This document shows, piece by piece, positions 51,501 to 62,569 of a DNA stretch of 64,000 nucleotides. The stretch lies in contig OX387612.1 in assembly GCA_947568835.1 (NCBI GenBank), positions 12,774,001-12,838,000 of the forward strand. Direction: 5' to 3'. The notes under the pieces are model-generated. The model was not told where the DNA came from. It made no database searches and worked only from the letters and a program-made list of their open reading frames with translations. Both the position numbers and the translations under genes were made by a program. Within the stretch, counting starts at the first letter, position 1. Each line of letters begins with the position of its first letter. Source of the stretch: Protonemura montana (lineage: Eukaryota; Arthropoda; Insecta; Plecoptera; Nemouridae).

Positions 51501-53189
51501 ATTCAAAACTGGCCTTAAATGACCTGCAGCATCTCGGTAATACTCTTCATGCATTCCCATGGAAGTTGTTGAAGAAATTGAGCCCAAACGCTGTTATTTA
51601 AGTTCGTTTTACGTGAAATATTAATTAATTTGCAAAAAGTTTGACAGATGCATTAATTTGTTTGGTTTTTTAACCACAGCAAGGTGAACGAATTCTTGAA
51701 CTTATCTTTGTGGCAGTGCATTCAGGATATTCAAACGTCAAACGGGATTAGAATGTCAAATACTTTTAAGAAACCGGTCAAACATTGCTGGGAATAATTT
51801 TATATTTTACATGACTTCAGAGCACGACCCTATGCGACATTTATACGATGATTTATTGGGATTTTCATAATAAATTTTATTTAAAACTTGGTGGCAAGGA
51901 AAGATTTTGACAGTTCTCAATCAATGTCAAACAACTTAAATTACATTTTGTCAATTCTAAGTGCTTATCCGTTCTTTAAACATGTTATTAGTAAGATCTG
52001 GTGGAGATGTAAAAGGTATTTCACAAGTTTCACTCTCTAAGAAATATTTCAAGAAATCATACACGGAAATCTTTTGACAGCCAACATCGTTTGTTTTTTA
52101 AATTGTCATCGTGGTCACTTTGGAATTCACAGAGTTTCCACAATGCAGTGACCCTAAGTGACATAAGCGGCAAATTTCAAATAAAATAAATGGGGGTAAA
52201 GTATGGTATTGCATGGTAGGCTTTACATTTAAACCAAAATGCCCAGTCCCTCAAAATCTTAAGCGGCCGTTAGGCAGCGGGTAATGCAAGTTTGACATAT
52301 CATTGCTGTATTGTTATTGCTGATCATTGCTGAATTCAGCTATAGCAGCACTACTATATCTATATATACTATCTTCTTTCTGTTGTTAGCTTTAACTGTC
52401 AAGTATTTGACATATCATAGCTGTATTGTTATTGCTGATCATTGCTGAATTCAGCTATAGCAGCACTACTATATCTATATATACTATCTTCTTTCTGTTG
52501 TTAGCTTTAACTGTCAAGTATTTGACATATCATAGCTGTATTGTTATTGCTGATCATTGCTGAATTCAGCTATAGCAGCGCTACTTAATCTATATATACT
52601 ATCTTCTTTCTGTTGTTAGCTTTAACTGTCAAGTATTTGACATATCATAGCTGTATTGTTATTGCTGATCATTGCTGAATTCAGCTATAGCAGCACTACT
52701 ATATCTATATATACTATCTTCTTTCTGTTGTTAGCTTTAACTGTGAAGATTATCAAAAAATTACAGTTGCATTTTGCCAAAGAACTGATAAAGTTTATCT
52801 GAAAGTTTTGTGATAAAGTTTGGGCCAGTTATGAGATAAAAAAAGGTTTTATCTCAATTACATCTGAAAATCAGAAAAGCACATAATGTTAACTCCTGAT
52901 CTTTAAGACTTGCTACTCGTTCTAAAAGATGAAAAAATGCTTTTTATAAATGCGTCTAGTAGCAATATGAAGCCTCTCAGAAATGTTTGGGTTTGACAGT
53001 AACAGTTGTATTTGTTTTCCAGTCTGGCAGATGAAGTTGGAGATCTTCTTCCGTTGGTGGAATCTTGTTCTTCGCTGAAGAAGCTGGGCCTGGCTGCTTG
53101 TCGTGGAACTAATGATGCAGACCTCCTGCAGTTGGTCCAAAGTGCATCCTCCCTACAACAGCTGGACTTGACAGGTATCAATGGTAGGG
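45539..53189 (+). CDS. FBXL4: FBXL4-like F-box/LRR gene (discoidin-like and LRR exons seen)
   Basis: Exons 45539-45721 (VNEILLCSSQYGNSSSISFT, NLIGKPRVFPRYGD), 45814-45907 (RTYGPWWDMAPSAS) and 46119-46332 (VYETYNPGSVVRIWAC, IRWRLLYEGE, IPFPT) join in phase. They match the N-terminal discoidin-like region of FBXL4, a mitochondrial outer-membrane F-box protein that restrains mitophagy as part of an SCF ligase. The exon 53023-53189 (LADEVGDLLPLVESC, LKKLGLAACRG, LQQLDLTG) is a C-terminal LRR piece on the same strand, in compatible phase. The F-box and most LRRs, expected between, were not found in 46333-53022, which is full of repeats. The last intron starts with a GGG|GTAAGT donor and enters a 6-kb satellite. 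Linking the LRR exon to this gene is inference. Confidence 0.6.
46382..47114 (+). repeat. Tandem array of the 52-bp tRNA fragment, about 14 copies
   Basis: Spacing is exactly 52 bp (TAGCTC at 46389, 46441 and onward). Units contain TAGCTCAATTGGTTAGAGC or the AATAGG variant, CACCCGCGACAGGTGG and ATCGGGGTCC. Late units read GGGGTTCGAGTAGCTC, so a T-arm start with B-box-like GGTTCGA is fused straight to the next D-arm. It sits in an intron of the FBXL4-like gene, inverted relative to the 22947 array. Confidence 0.92.
47115..47489 (+). other. Unassigned sequence with a short open frame
   Basis: A plus-strand frame around 47285-47523 is open but lacks splice signals or recognisable domain. It abuts the 1.3-kb element copy. 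Confidence 0.25.
47490..48774 (-). mobile_element. Unclassified 1.3-kb repeated element, copy 2
   Basis: Inverse-orientation twin of 10628-11995. The end CACCTTACA at 48774 adjoins a hAT transposase relic in the middle of its LNKLDYVL motif, marking the insertion point. The other end stops within the 107-bp repeat. The copies are nearly identical, including the 128-aa frame. Confidence 0.75.
48090..48476 (+). CDS. 128-aa basic ORF of the 1.3-kb element, copy 2
   Basis: The same frame as 10919-11305 with one visible change (TPVPVHQ for TPGPVHQ). Function unknown. Confidence 0.35.
   Translation: MRNASGRTREEREKARDREREKADQRRRESTPVPVHQVSGGTTPGVATLSRATNPEPRRRLIPRRRPSCDAASIHAACLIAPGVATRTRATTPESRSSLVTRRLFDESTRTSSPDRRRNTATSAIKFK
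48775..49330 (-). pseudogene. hAT-family transposase C-terminal relic
   Basis: The minus-strand frame 49304-48876 has INTYRNLLPGVPLPPEP, ITRWGSWIEAAIFYCDHFE and a helical tail. After a frameshift, ELSKAPGGGAKVALNK and LDYVL follow up to the element border. TRWGSW with a YC..HFE follow-up and a LD.VL.KNPG-type end are familiar from BED/DUF659-type hAT transposases. The catalytic N-terminal part is not present. Confidence 0.65.
49331..49830. other. No gene recognised
   Basis: AT-rich intronic or intergenic sequence without coding support. Confidence 0.35.
49831..51340 (+). CDS. Possible exon pair with PIP-box-like motifs
   Basis: A frame ending 49917 (GSRKRTKNNSTRTREKKQ, donor AAAG|GTACGT) joins in phase to 51244 (acceptor TTTACAG) and reads RSLLDSFMKQRTRISDFF, then a Ser-rich tail to TGA 51338. 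RISDFF and QRSLLDSF resemble the PCNA-interacting Qxx(I/L)xxFF pattern, imperfectly. The first exon is not defined. It lies on the same strand as the FBXL4-like gene and could be unrelated or non-coding. Low confidence. Confidence 0.2.
51341..52290. other. No gene recognised
   Basis: AT-rich sequence with no ORF or motif support. Confidence 0.35.
52291..52750 (+). repeat. 115-bp tandem repeat, 4 copies
   Basis: TTTGACATATCAT starts at 52291, 52406, 52521 and 52636, exactly 115 bp apart. Units are AT-rich with CTATATCTATATATACTATC. It lies 270 bp upstream of the LRR exon. Confidence 0.93.
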
Positions 53190-56100
53190 GTAAGTGTAAG
53201 CCAATCCAAGCCAATCCTAGCCAATCCTAGCCAATCCTAGCCAAGCCAAGCCAATCCTAGCCAAGCCAAGCCAAGCCAAGCCAAGCCAATCCTAGCCAAT
53301 CCTAGCCAAGCCTAGCCAAGCCAAGCGAAGCCAAGCCAAGCCAAGCCAAGCCAAGCCAAGCCAATCCTAGCCAAGCCTAGCCAAGCCAAGCCAATCCTAG
53401 CCAAGCCTAGCCAATCCAAGCCAAGCCAAGCCAATCCTAGCCAAGCCAAGCCAATCCTAGCCAAGCCAAGCCAAGCCAAGCCAATCCAAGCCAATCCTAG
53501 CCAAGCCAATCCTAGCCAAGCCAAGCCTAGCCAAGCCAAGCCAATCCTAGCCAATCCTAGCCAAGCCAAGCCAAGCCAAGCCAATCCTAGCCAATCCTAG
53601 CCAAGCCTAGCCAAGCCAAGCCAAGCCAAGCCAAGCCAAGCCAAGCCAAGCCAAGCCAAGCCAATCCTAGCCAAGCCAAGCCAAGCCAAGCCAAGCCAAT
53701 CCTAGCCAAGCCAAGCCAATCCTAGCCAAGCCAAGCCAAGCCAGGTCATGCCAAGCCAAGCCAATCCTAGCCAAGCCAAGCCAAGCCAAGCCAAGCCAAG
53801 CCAATCCTAGCCAAGCCTAGCCAATCCTAGCCAATCCTAGCCAAGCCAAGCCAATCCTAGCCAAGCCAATCCTAGCCAAGCCAAGCCAATCCTAGCCAGG
53901 TCATGCCAAGCCAAGCCAAGCCAATCCTAGGCAAGCCAATCCTAGCCAAGCCAAGCCAATCCTAGCCAAGTCAAGCCAATTCTACCCAAGCCAAGCCAAG
54001 TCAAGCCAAGCCAATCCTAGCCAAGTCAAGCCAATGCTAGCCAAGCCAAGCCAAGCCAATCCTAGCCAATCCTAGCCAAGCCAAGCCAAGCCAAGCCAAT
54101 CCTAGCCAAGCCTAGCCAAGCCAAGCCAAGCCAAGCCAAGCCTAGCCAAGCCAAGCCAATCCTAGCCAAGCCAAGCCAATCCTAGCCAAGCCAAGCCAAG
54201 TCAATCCTAGCCAAGTGAAGCCAAGCCTAGCCAAGCCAAGCCAAGCCAAGCCAAGCCAATCCTAGCCAAGTCAAGCCAAGCCTAGCCAAGCCAAGCCAAG
54301 CCAATCCAAGCCAAGCCTAGCCAAGCCAAGCCAATCCTAGCCAAGCCAAGCCAAGCCAAGCCAATCCTAGCCAAGCCAAGCCAAGCTAAGCCAAGCCAAG
54401 CCAATCCTAGCCAAGCCAAGCCAATCCAAGCCAATCCAAGCCAAGCCAATCCAAGCCAAGCCAATCCTAGCCAAATCAAGCCAAGCCAAGCCAAGCCAAG
54501 CCAATCCTAGCCAAGTCAAGCCAAGCCTAGCCAAGCCAAGCCAAGCCAATCCAAGCCAAGCCTAGCCAAGCCAAGCCAAGCCAATCCTAGCCTAGCCAAG
54601 CCAATCCTAGCCAAGCCAAGCCTAGCCAAGCCAAGTCAAGCCAAGCCAAGCCAAGCCAATCCTAGCCAAGCCAAGCCAATCCTAGCCAAGCCAAGCCAAT
54701 CCTAGCCAAGCCAAGCCAAGCCAAGCCAAGCCAATCCTAGCCTAGCCAATCCTAGCCAAGCCAAGCCAAGCCAATCCTAGCCAAGCCAAGCCAATCCAAG
54801 CCAAGCCAATCCTAGGCAAGCCAATCCTAGCCAAGCCAAGTCAAGCCAAGCCAATCCTAGCCAAGTCAAGCCAATTCTAGCCAAGCCAAGCCAAGCCAAG
54901 CCAAGCCAAGCCAATCCTAGCCAAGTCAAGCCAAGCCTAGCCAAGCCAAGCCAATCCTAGCCAAGTCAAGCCAAGCCAAGTCAAGCCAAGCCAAGCCAAT
55001 CCTAGCCAAGCCAATCCTAGCCAAGTCAAGCCAAGCATAGCCAAGCCAAGCCAATCCTAGCCAAGTCAAGCCAAGCCAAGTCAAGCCAAGCCAATCCTAG
55101 CCAAGCCAAGCCAAGCCAATCCTAGCCAAGCCAAGCCAAGCCAAGCCAATCCTAGCCAAGCCAAGCCAAGCCAAGCCAAGCCAAGCCAATCCTAGCCAAG
55201 CCAATCCTAGCCTAGCCAAGCCAATCCTAGCCAAGCCAAGCCTAGCCAAGCCAAGTCAAGCCAATCCTAGCCAGGTCATGCCAAGCCAAGCCAAGCCAAT
55301 CCTAGCCAAGTCAAGCCAAGCCTAGCCAAGCCAAGCCAAGCCAATCCTAGCCAAGCCAAGCCAATCCAAGCCAAGCCAATCCTAGGCAAGCCAATCCTAG
55401 CCAAGCCAAGCCAAGCCAAGCCAAGCCAATCCTAGCCAAGCCAAGCCAAGCCAATCCAAGCCAAGCCAATCCTAGTTAAGCCAAGCCAATCCTAGCCAAG
55501 CCAAGCCAAGCCAAGCCAATCCTAGCCAATCCTAGCCAAGCCAAGCCAATCCTAGCCAAGCCAATCCTAGCCAAGCCAAGCCAATCCTAGCCAAGCCAAG
55601 CCAAGCCAATCCTAGCCAGGTCATGCCAAGCCAAGCCAATCCTAGCCAAGTCAAGCCAAGCCAAGCCAAGCCAATCCAAGCCAATCCTAGCCAAGCTAAG
55701 CCAAGCCAAGCCAATCCAAGTCAAGTCAAGCCAATCCTAGCCAATCCTAGCCAAGCCCAGCCAAGCCAAGTCAAGCCAAGCCAAGCCTAGCCAAGCCAAG
55801 CCAATCCTAGCCAATCCTAGCCAAGCCAAGCCAAGCCAATCCTAGCCAAGCCAAGCCAATCCTAGCCAAGCCAAGCCAAGCCAAGCCAATCCTAGCCTAG
55901 CCAAGCCAAGCCAATCCTAGCCTAGCCAATCCTAGCCAAGCCAAGCCAAGCCAATCCTAGCCAAGCCAAGCCAATCCTAGCCAAGCCAAGCCAATCCTAG
56001 CCAAGCTAAGCCAAGCCAAGCCAATCCTAGCCAAGTCAAGCCAATCCTAGCCAAGCCAAGCCAAGCCAATCCAAGCCAAGCCAATCCTAGGCAAGCCAAT

Positions 56101-59100
56101 CCTAGCCAAGCCAAGCCAAGCCAATCCTAGGCAAGCCAAGCCAATCCAAGCCAAGCCAATCCTAGGCAAGCCAATCCTAGCCAAGCCAAGCCAATCCTAG
56201 CCAAGTCAAGCCAATTCTAGCCAAGCCAAGCCAAGTCAAGCCAAGCCAAGCCAATCCTAGCCAAGTCAAGCCAATCCTAGCCAAGCCAAGCCAAGCCAAG
56301 CCAATCCTAGCCAAGTCAAGCCAAGCCTAGCCAAGCCAAGCCAATCCTAGCCAAGCCAAGCCAAGTCAAGCCAAGCCAATCCTAGCCAAGTCAAGCCAAT
56401 CCTAGCCAAGCCAAGCCAATCCTAGCCAAGCCAAGCCAAGCCAATCCTAGCCTAGCCAATCCTAGCCAAGCCAAGCCATTCCAAGCCAAGCCAAGCCAAT
56501 CCTAGCCTAGCCAAGCCAATCCTAGCCAAGCCAATCCTAGCCAAGCCAAGCCATTCCAAGCCAAGCCAAGCCAATCCAACCTAGCCAAGCCAATCCTAGC
56601 CAAGCCAAGCCAATCCTAGCCAAGCCAATCCTAGCCAAGCCAATCCTAGCCAAGTCAAGCCAAGCCAAGCCAAGCCAATCCTAGCCAAGCCAAGCCAAGC
56701 CAAGCCAATCCTAGCCAAGCCAAGCCAAGCCAAGCCAAGCCAAGCCAATCCAAGCCAAGCCTAGCCAAGCCAAGCCAAGCCAATCCTAGCCTAGCCTAGC
56801 CAAGCCAAGCCAATCCTATCCAGGTCATGCCAAGCCAAGCCAAGCCAATCCTAGCCAAGTCAAGCCAAGCCTAGCCAAGCCAAGCCAAGCCAATCCTAGC
56901 CAAGCCAAGCCAATCCAAGCCAAGCCAATCCTAGGCAAGCCAATCCTAGCCAAGCCAAGCCAATCCTAGCCAAGCCAAGCCAAGCCAAGCCAAGCCTAGC
57001 CAATCCTAGCCAAGCCAAGCCAAGCCAAGCCAATCCTAGCCAAGCCAAGCCAAGCCAAGTCAATCCAAGCCAATCCAAGCCAAGCCTAGCCAAGCCAATC
57101 CAAGCCAAGCCAATCCTAGCCAAGCCAATCCTAGCCTAGCCAAGCCAAGCCAAGCCAATCCTAGCCTAGCCAATCCTAGCCAAGCCAAGCCAATCCTAGC
57201 CAAGCCAAGCCAATCCTAGCCAAGCCAAGCCAAGCCAATCCTAGCCAGGTCATGCCAAGCCTAGCCAATCCTAGCCAATCCTAGCCAAGTCAAGCCAAGC
57301 CAAGCCAAGCCAATCCAAGCCAATCCTAGCCAAGCCAAGCCCAGCCAATCCTAGCCAAGCCAAGCCAAGCCAAGCCAATCCTAGCCAAGCCAAGCCAAGC
57401 CAAGCCAATCCTAGCCTAGCCAATCCTAGCCAAGCCAAGCCAATCCTAGCCAAGCCAAGCCAATCCTAGCCAAGCCAAGCCAAGCCAATCCTAGCCAGGT
57501 CATGCCAAGCCTAGCCAATCCTAGCCAATCCTAGCCAAGTCAAGCCAAGCCAAGCCAAGCCAATCCAAGCCAATCCTAGCCAAGCCAAGCCCAGCCAAGC
57601 CTAGCCAAGCCTAGCCAAGCCAAGCCAATCCTAGCCAATCCTAGCCAAGCCAAGCCAAGCCAATCCTAGCCTAGCCAATCCTAGCCAAGCCAAGCCAAGC
57701 CAATCCTAGCCAAGCCAAGCCAATCCTAGCCAAGCCAAGCCAAGCCAATCCTAGCCAAGCTAAGCCAAGCCAAGCCAAGCCCAGCCAAGCCTAGCCAAGC
57801 CTAGCCAAGCCAAGCCAATCCTAGCCAATCCTAGCCTAGCCAATCCTAGCCAAGCCAAGCCAAGCCAATCCTAGCCAAGCCAAGCCAATCCTAGGCAAGC
57901 CAAGCCAATCCAAGCCAAGCCAATCCTAGGCAAGCCAATCCTAGCCAAGCCAAGCCAATCCTAGCCAAGTCAAGCCAATTCTAGCCAAGCCAAGCCAAGT
58001 CAAGCCAAGCCAAGCCAATCCTAGCCAAGTCAAGCCAATCCTAGCCAAGCCAAGCCAAGCCAAGCCAATCCTAGCCAAGTCAAGCCAAGCCTAGCCAAGC
58101 CAAGCCAATCCTAGCCAAGCCAAGCCAAGTCAAGCCAAGCCAATCCTAGCCAAGTCAAGCCAATCCTAGCCAAGCCAAGCCAATCCTAGCCTAGCCAAGC
58201 CAAGCCAATCCTAGCCTAGCCAATCCTAGCCAAGCCAAGCCATTCCAAGCCAAGCCAAGCCAATCCTAGCCTAGCCAAGCCAATCCTAGCCAAGCCAATC
58301 CTAGCCAAGCCAAGCCATTCCAAGCCAAGCCAAGCCAATCCTAGCCTAGCCAAGCCAATCCTAGCCAAGCCAATCCTAGCCAAGCCAATCCTAGCCAAGC
58401 CAATCCAAGCCAATCCTAGCCAAGCCAATCCAAGCCAATCCTAGCCAAGCCAAGCCAAGCCAAGTCAAGCCAAGTCAAGCCAAGCCAAGCCAATCCTAGC
58501 CAAGCCAAGCTAAGCCAAGCCAATCCAATCCTAGCCAAGCCAATCCTAGCCAAGCCAAGCCAAGCCAAGCCAAGCCAAGCCAAGCCAAGCCAAGCCTAGC
58601 CAATCCAAGCCAAGCCAAGCCAAGCCAAGCCTAGCCAAGCCAAGTCAAGCCAAGACAAGCCAATCCTAGCCAAGCCAAGCCAAGCCAAGCCAATCCTAGC
58701 CAATCCAAGCCAAGCCAAGCCAATCCTAGCCAAGCCAATCCTAGCCAAGCCAAGCCAATCCTAGCCAAGCCAAGCCAATCCTAGCCAAGCCAATCCTAGC
58801 CAATCCAAGCCAAGCCAAGCCAAGCCAAGCCAATCCTAGCCAAGCCAAGTCAAGCTAAGCCGAGCCAAGCCAAGCCTAGCCAATCCTAGCCAATCCTAGC
58901 CAAGCCAAGCCAAGCCAAGCCAAGCCAATCCTAGCCAAGCCAAGTCAAGCTAAGCCGAGCCAAGCCAATCCTAGCCAATCCTAGCCAATCCAAGCCTAGC
59001 CAATCCTAGCCAAGCCAATCCTAGCCAAGCCAAGCCAAGCCAATCCTAGCCAATCCAAGCCAAGCCAAGCCTAGCCAATCCTAGCCAAGCCAATCCTAGC

Positions 59101-59217
59101 CAAGCCAAGCCTAGCCAATCCTAGCCAAGCCAATCCTAGCCAAGCCAATCCTAGCCAAGCCAATCCTAGCCAAGCCAATCCTAGCCAATCCAAGCCAAAC
59201 CAATCCTAGCCAAGTTA
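53190..59217. repeat. 6-kb satellite of CCAAG / CCAAT / CCTAG pentamers
   Basis: The repeat begins six bases after the likely donor of the LRR exon and runs 6 kb with only 5-bp units: CCAAG, CCAAT followed by CCTAG, and rare variants such as a CAGGTCATG insertion at several places. Larger blocks recur, e.g. around 57245 and 57495. Minus-strand WLGLAWLGLA-type ORFs are repeat artefacts. Confidence 0.96.
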
Positions 59218-61675
59218 CCCTCAAAGTCAATATTCCTATTCTCTACCAATCCTGGAGAGATCTCATTTGGAGTCCGCTTCCTCCAAAACAAACACTGGAG
59301 CGAACTAGATGAGTTCTCCATCTGAGTTCATAGCCAGCAACTTGCACCTCCTAACCGACCCCCTCACCCTCATCAATAATAGCTCCTTTACCTCAACATA
59401 TTCCCACCAAACTCAAACAGGCTCTCATCATCCCAATCGTTGACAACGATAGGCCCATCTCCTACCTCTCCACATTGTCCAGACTCATCGAATAAATCAT
59501 GCTCTCCCGGCTTCTTTCCTTGCTTAACACCCACAACATCCTTCCAGACTGCAAACACAGCTTCCAGAAGAATAAATTCACCATCACAGCCATCTTGCAA
59601 TTCCTCTCTACCATCCACACTGCCCTGGACAAAGATGATCAGGCACTGGGACTCTTGTGATCTCAGCAAAGTCTTGGACACAATCAACCACACCCTCCTC
59701 CTCCCCAATATCCAGTCTCAAGGAACCAGAGGAACCCATGACAAGTGGATTGCCTCATTACTCTCCGACCACACCCAAGTTGTTTGTATTAACTCTTCAA
59801 CCCCCGGCAAACCCCCCTACATATCTACCCCCCTACGTATCTACCCCCCTCCGTATCTACCCCCCTCCGTATCTACCCCCCTCCGTATCTACCCCCCTCC
59901 GTATCTACCCCCCACCATATCTACCCCCCTCCGTATCTACCCCCCACCATATCTACCCCCCTACGTATCTGTATCTGTATGTATTCTCTATCAAGCAAGG
60001 CTCGGTGCTTCCCCTCTCCTTTTCCTCCTCTACGTCAACGACCTTCCTCAACTTTTAACTTGGCCGCTCCCTCTTCCAATTTGCAGACAACACGACCCAC
60101 CTTCCCACCAGCCTGAAATTCCAACCTACCAGCTCCCTCACTCAAGCTGCAAACTCCCAAACAATTATTATCTCCTCCTATTACCTAAACAACCAACTAG
60201 CCCTCCAGCCAGCAAAGTCCACCTTCATCAACTTCCACACTAAAACAAACTCCCAAACAATTATTATCTCCTCCTATTACCTAAACAACCAACTAGCCCT
60301 CCAGCCAGCAAAGTCCACCTTCATCAACTTCCACACTAAAACAAACTCCCCGACTTCTTCCCCCTCATCTGAGTCAACTGCAAAGTAACTCCAAGTGCCC
60401 CCTCGACTAAATTCCTTGGCATCCACATCACCCCTAACCAAGACTGGACACTTCGTGTTCAAAAAACTCTCTCCAAAATCAAAACTACCGGCTCCTCCGT
60501 TGACTAGACAAGGTAGTCAACCCCCACTCTGTCAAACTAGTTTATCATGCACACCTACACTCACACATATCCTACAACCTCCTTTTCTAGGGCACCTACC
60601 CCCAAGCAAAAAGAATCTTTACTACCCAAAAACAAGCGGTCTGCATTATTGCAGGAGCATCCTGCCGTAACACATGCAAACCCCTCTTCATAACTCTCAA
60701 AATCCTTACCCTCACCTGCACCCTCGTTCAAATTGCAAGCACCCTAGTCAGATCCCACCCTGACCTATTCCCACCTGACTCCTCCGTTCACTCCCACGCA
60801 ACAAGGAGAAGTCAGGAAATCCAAGCCCTCACCTGCACCCTCGTTCAAATTGCAAGCACCCTAGTCAGATCCCACCCTGACCTATTCCCACCTGACTCGT
60901 TCACTCCCACGCAACGAGTAGAAGTCAGGAAATCCAAGCCCTCACCTGCACCCTCGTTCAAATTGCAAGCACCCTAGTCAGATCCCACCCTGACCTATTC
61001 CCACCTGACTCCTCCGTTCACTCTCACGCAACGAGTAGAAGTCGGGAAATCCAAGCCCTCACCTGCACCCTCGTTCAAATTGCAAGCACCCTAGTCAGAT
61101 CCCACCCTGACCTATTCCCACCTGACTCCTCCGTTCACTCTCACGCAACGAGTAGAAGTCGGGAAATCCAAGCCCTCACCTGCACCCTCGTTCAAATTGC
61201 AAGCACCCTAGTCAGATCCCAGCCTGACCTATTCCCACCTGACTCCTCCGTTCACTCCCACACAACGAGTAGAAGTCAGGAAATCCGAGCCCTCCCCCAT
61301 AAAACCACACTTTTCAAACACAACCCCCGATACCTTTGTATCAACATCTACAAACACCTTCCTGCCCTCGTCAAAGACTCCCCAACCTTCAGCTGCTTTG
61401 ACTTTAAACTGCATATCTTCCTTCTCAACAACCACTTCTACTCCCTTGATGAACATTAAAACCTTTCTAACAATTTGCAAAACTGTCATCTGTAAATATG
61501 TTCATCTCTTGGAACAAAACTAATTGTTATTATTGTTTTTACTATTATACTTTACCCCTATCAATATTATTTGCCTATATTATAGCTGACCTGACTTTGC
61601 TCACACTGGTTCACTATACTTGTCAGGGACAAAAATACAATACAATACAATACAATACAATACAATACAATACAT
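59218..61675 (+). mobile_element. Decayed CR1-like LINE with (AATAC)n tail
   Basis: Broken RT pieces appear in order: KLKQALIIPIVDNDRPISYL (59400s), NILPDCKHSFQKNKFTITA, LSKVLDTINHTLL, QGSVL and LLFLLYVNDLPQLL (60000s), LNNQLALQPAKSTFINFH, and a C-terminal LLNNHFYSLDEH ending at 61459. Frames shift many times. Internal duplications include a 16-bp CCGTATCTACCCCC array (59815-59970), a 100-bp duplication (60146-60243 and 60249-60346) and the 117-bp array below. The tail AATACAATAC repeats at 61632-61672. Confidence 0.8.
60706..61290 (+). repeat. 115-117-bp tandem repeat within LINE ORF2, 5 copies
   Basis: CTCACCTGCACCCTCG recurs at about 60711, 60826, 60941, 61058 and 61175. The unit encodes part of the RT C-terminal region (LVQIASTLVRSHPDLFPPD). 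The last spacings are 117 bp, a whole number of codons. Confidence 0.85.
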
Positions 61676-61681
61676 CCTTGT

Positions 61682-61930
61682 TAGAAAAACTATTTCAACT
61701 GGGTTTTGAATGCTAAGTAGAGGGCTACTAAATTTCCCGACGTTTCGTAACATATACTAGTTACTTCTTCAGAGGTTTGAGCAGTCCTGACAATTTTCCG
61801 ATAACAAAAGAACCACATAAAATCATAACAATTCCCAAGTTCAAGCTTCCTAAATGCATCTAAATAAAATAATCAGGGTCAATAACTTAAAAACTAATGT
61901 ATTATGTATTTTCTGAAATAAGATCTCGAA
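61682..61930. repeat. Terminal sequence of the Penelope-like element
   Basis: Homologous to the inverted structure at 28600-28945: the CAACTGGGTTTTGAATGC and ACGTTTCGTAACATATAC arm, then a core in the opposite orientation. This GTTTCG...CTTCTTCAG type of sequence commonly marks Penelope-like element ends. Confidence 0.6.
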
Positions 61931-62179
61931 CACATTGGCGTTTTTTAACTAACTAATTATGCGTAAGGAAAAAACGCCAATTTTTCGAGGTTGTCCTAAC
62001 GTTATGTGATACAATTTAAAATTTCCTTATTCATTACGTTTAGTTCTTAATCTACTCGTCCAAATATTTTCTTCTGGATTCTTTGTGCTGATTTCTTCTG
62101 TCTCCTCACTGATATTCTCTATTCTATTATTCTGTTGTAAAATTGTTCCCCAAGCTCTATCTTGTTGAAAACTATCATC

Positions 62180-62569
62180 TTAATTGAAGTTATTGGCTTG
62201 TTTTTTAATTTCTATTGCTTCTCTGACTTTTCTAGTGAATTTCCTATCATCTCGACATAAAATCATCCTTACCGTGTCTATTTTAATGTGATGTTGAAAC
62301 TCATTCCCGTGTTCTGCACAAGCTGATTGATTCAAGTGGCTTTGTTTTTCCCCAACAATGCAAAATTGTTTTGCTAATCTGATGTGTCTTTCATGTTCCT
62401 TGACTCTTGTGCTAATTTTCCTACCTGTTTCTCTTATGTAAACTTTTCCACACTCACAACTTACCTCATAGACGCCTTTGCATTCTAATGGAACCTGATC
62501 CTTCACTGGTCTTACCATTGTACTTATTTTTCTATCTGCCCTAAATGCTGTACAAATCTGCTTTTTCAA
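62180..62569 (-). pseudogene. Penelope-like GIY-YIG endonuclease domain
   Basis: The frame has KGVYEVSCECGKVYIRETGR and RVKEHERHIRL, the GIY-YIG core as found in EN+ Penelope-like elements, then C..H-type residues (SACAEHGNEF). No ATG starts it. It continues the RT polyprotein after one frameshift at about 62570, so the copy is probably inactive. Confidence 0.85.

Noticed and set aside
53312-58428. WLGLAWLGLA-type ORFs in the 6-kb array
   Set aside because: Translation of CCAAG/CCTAG units; no start context, no domain, many interruptions.
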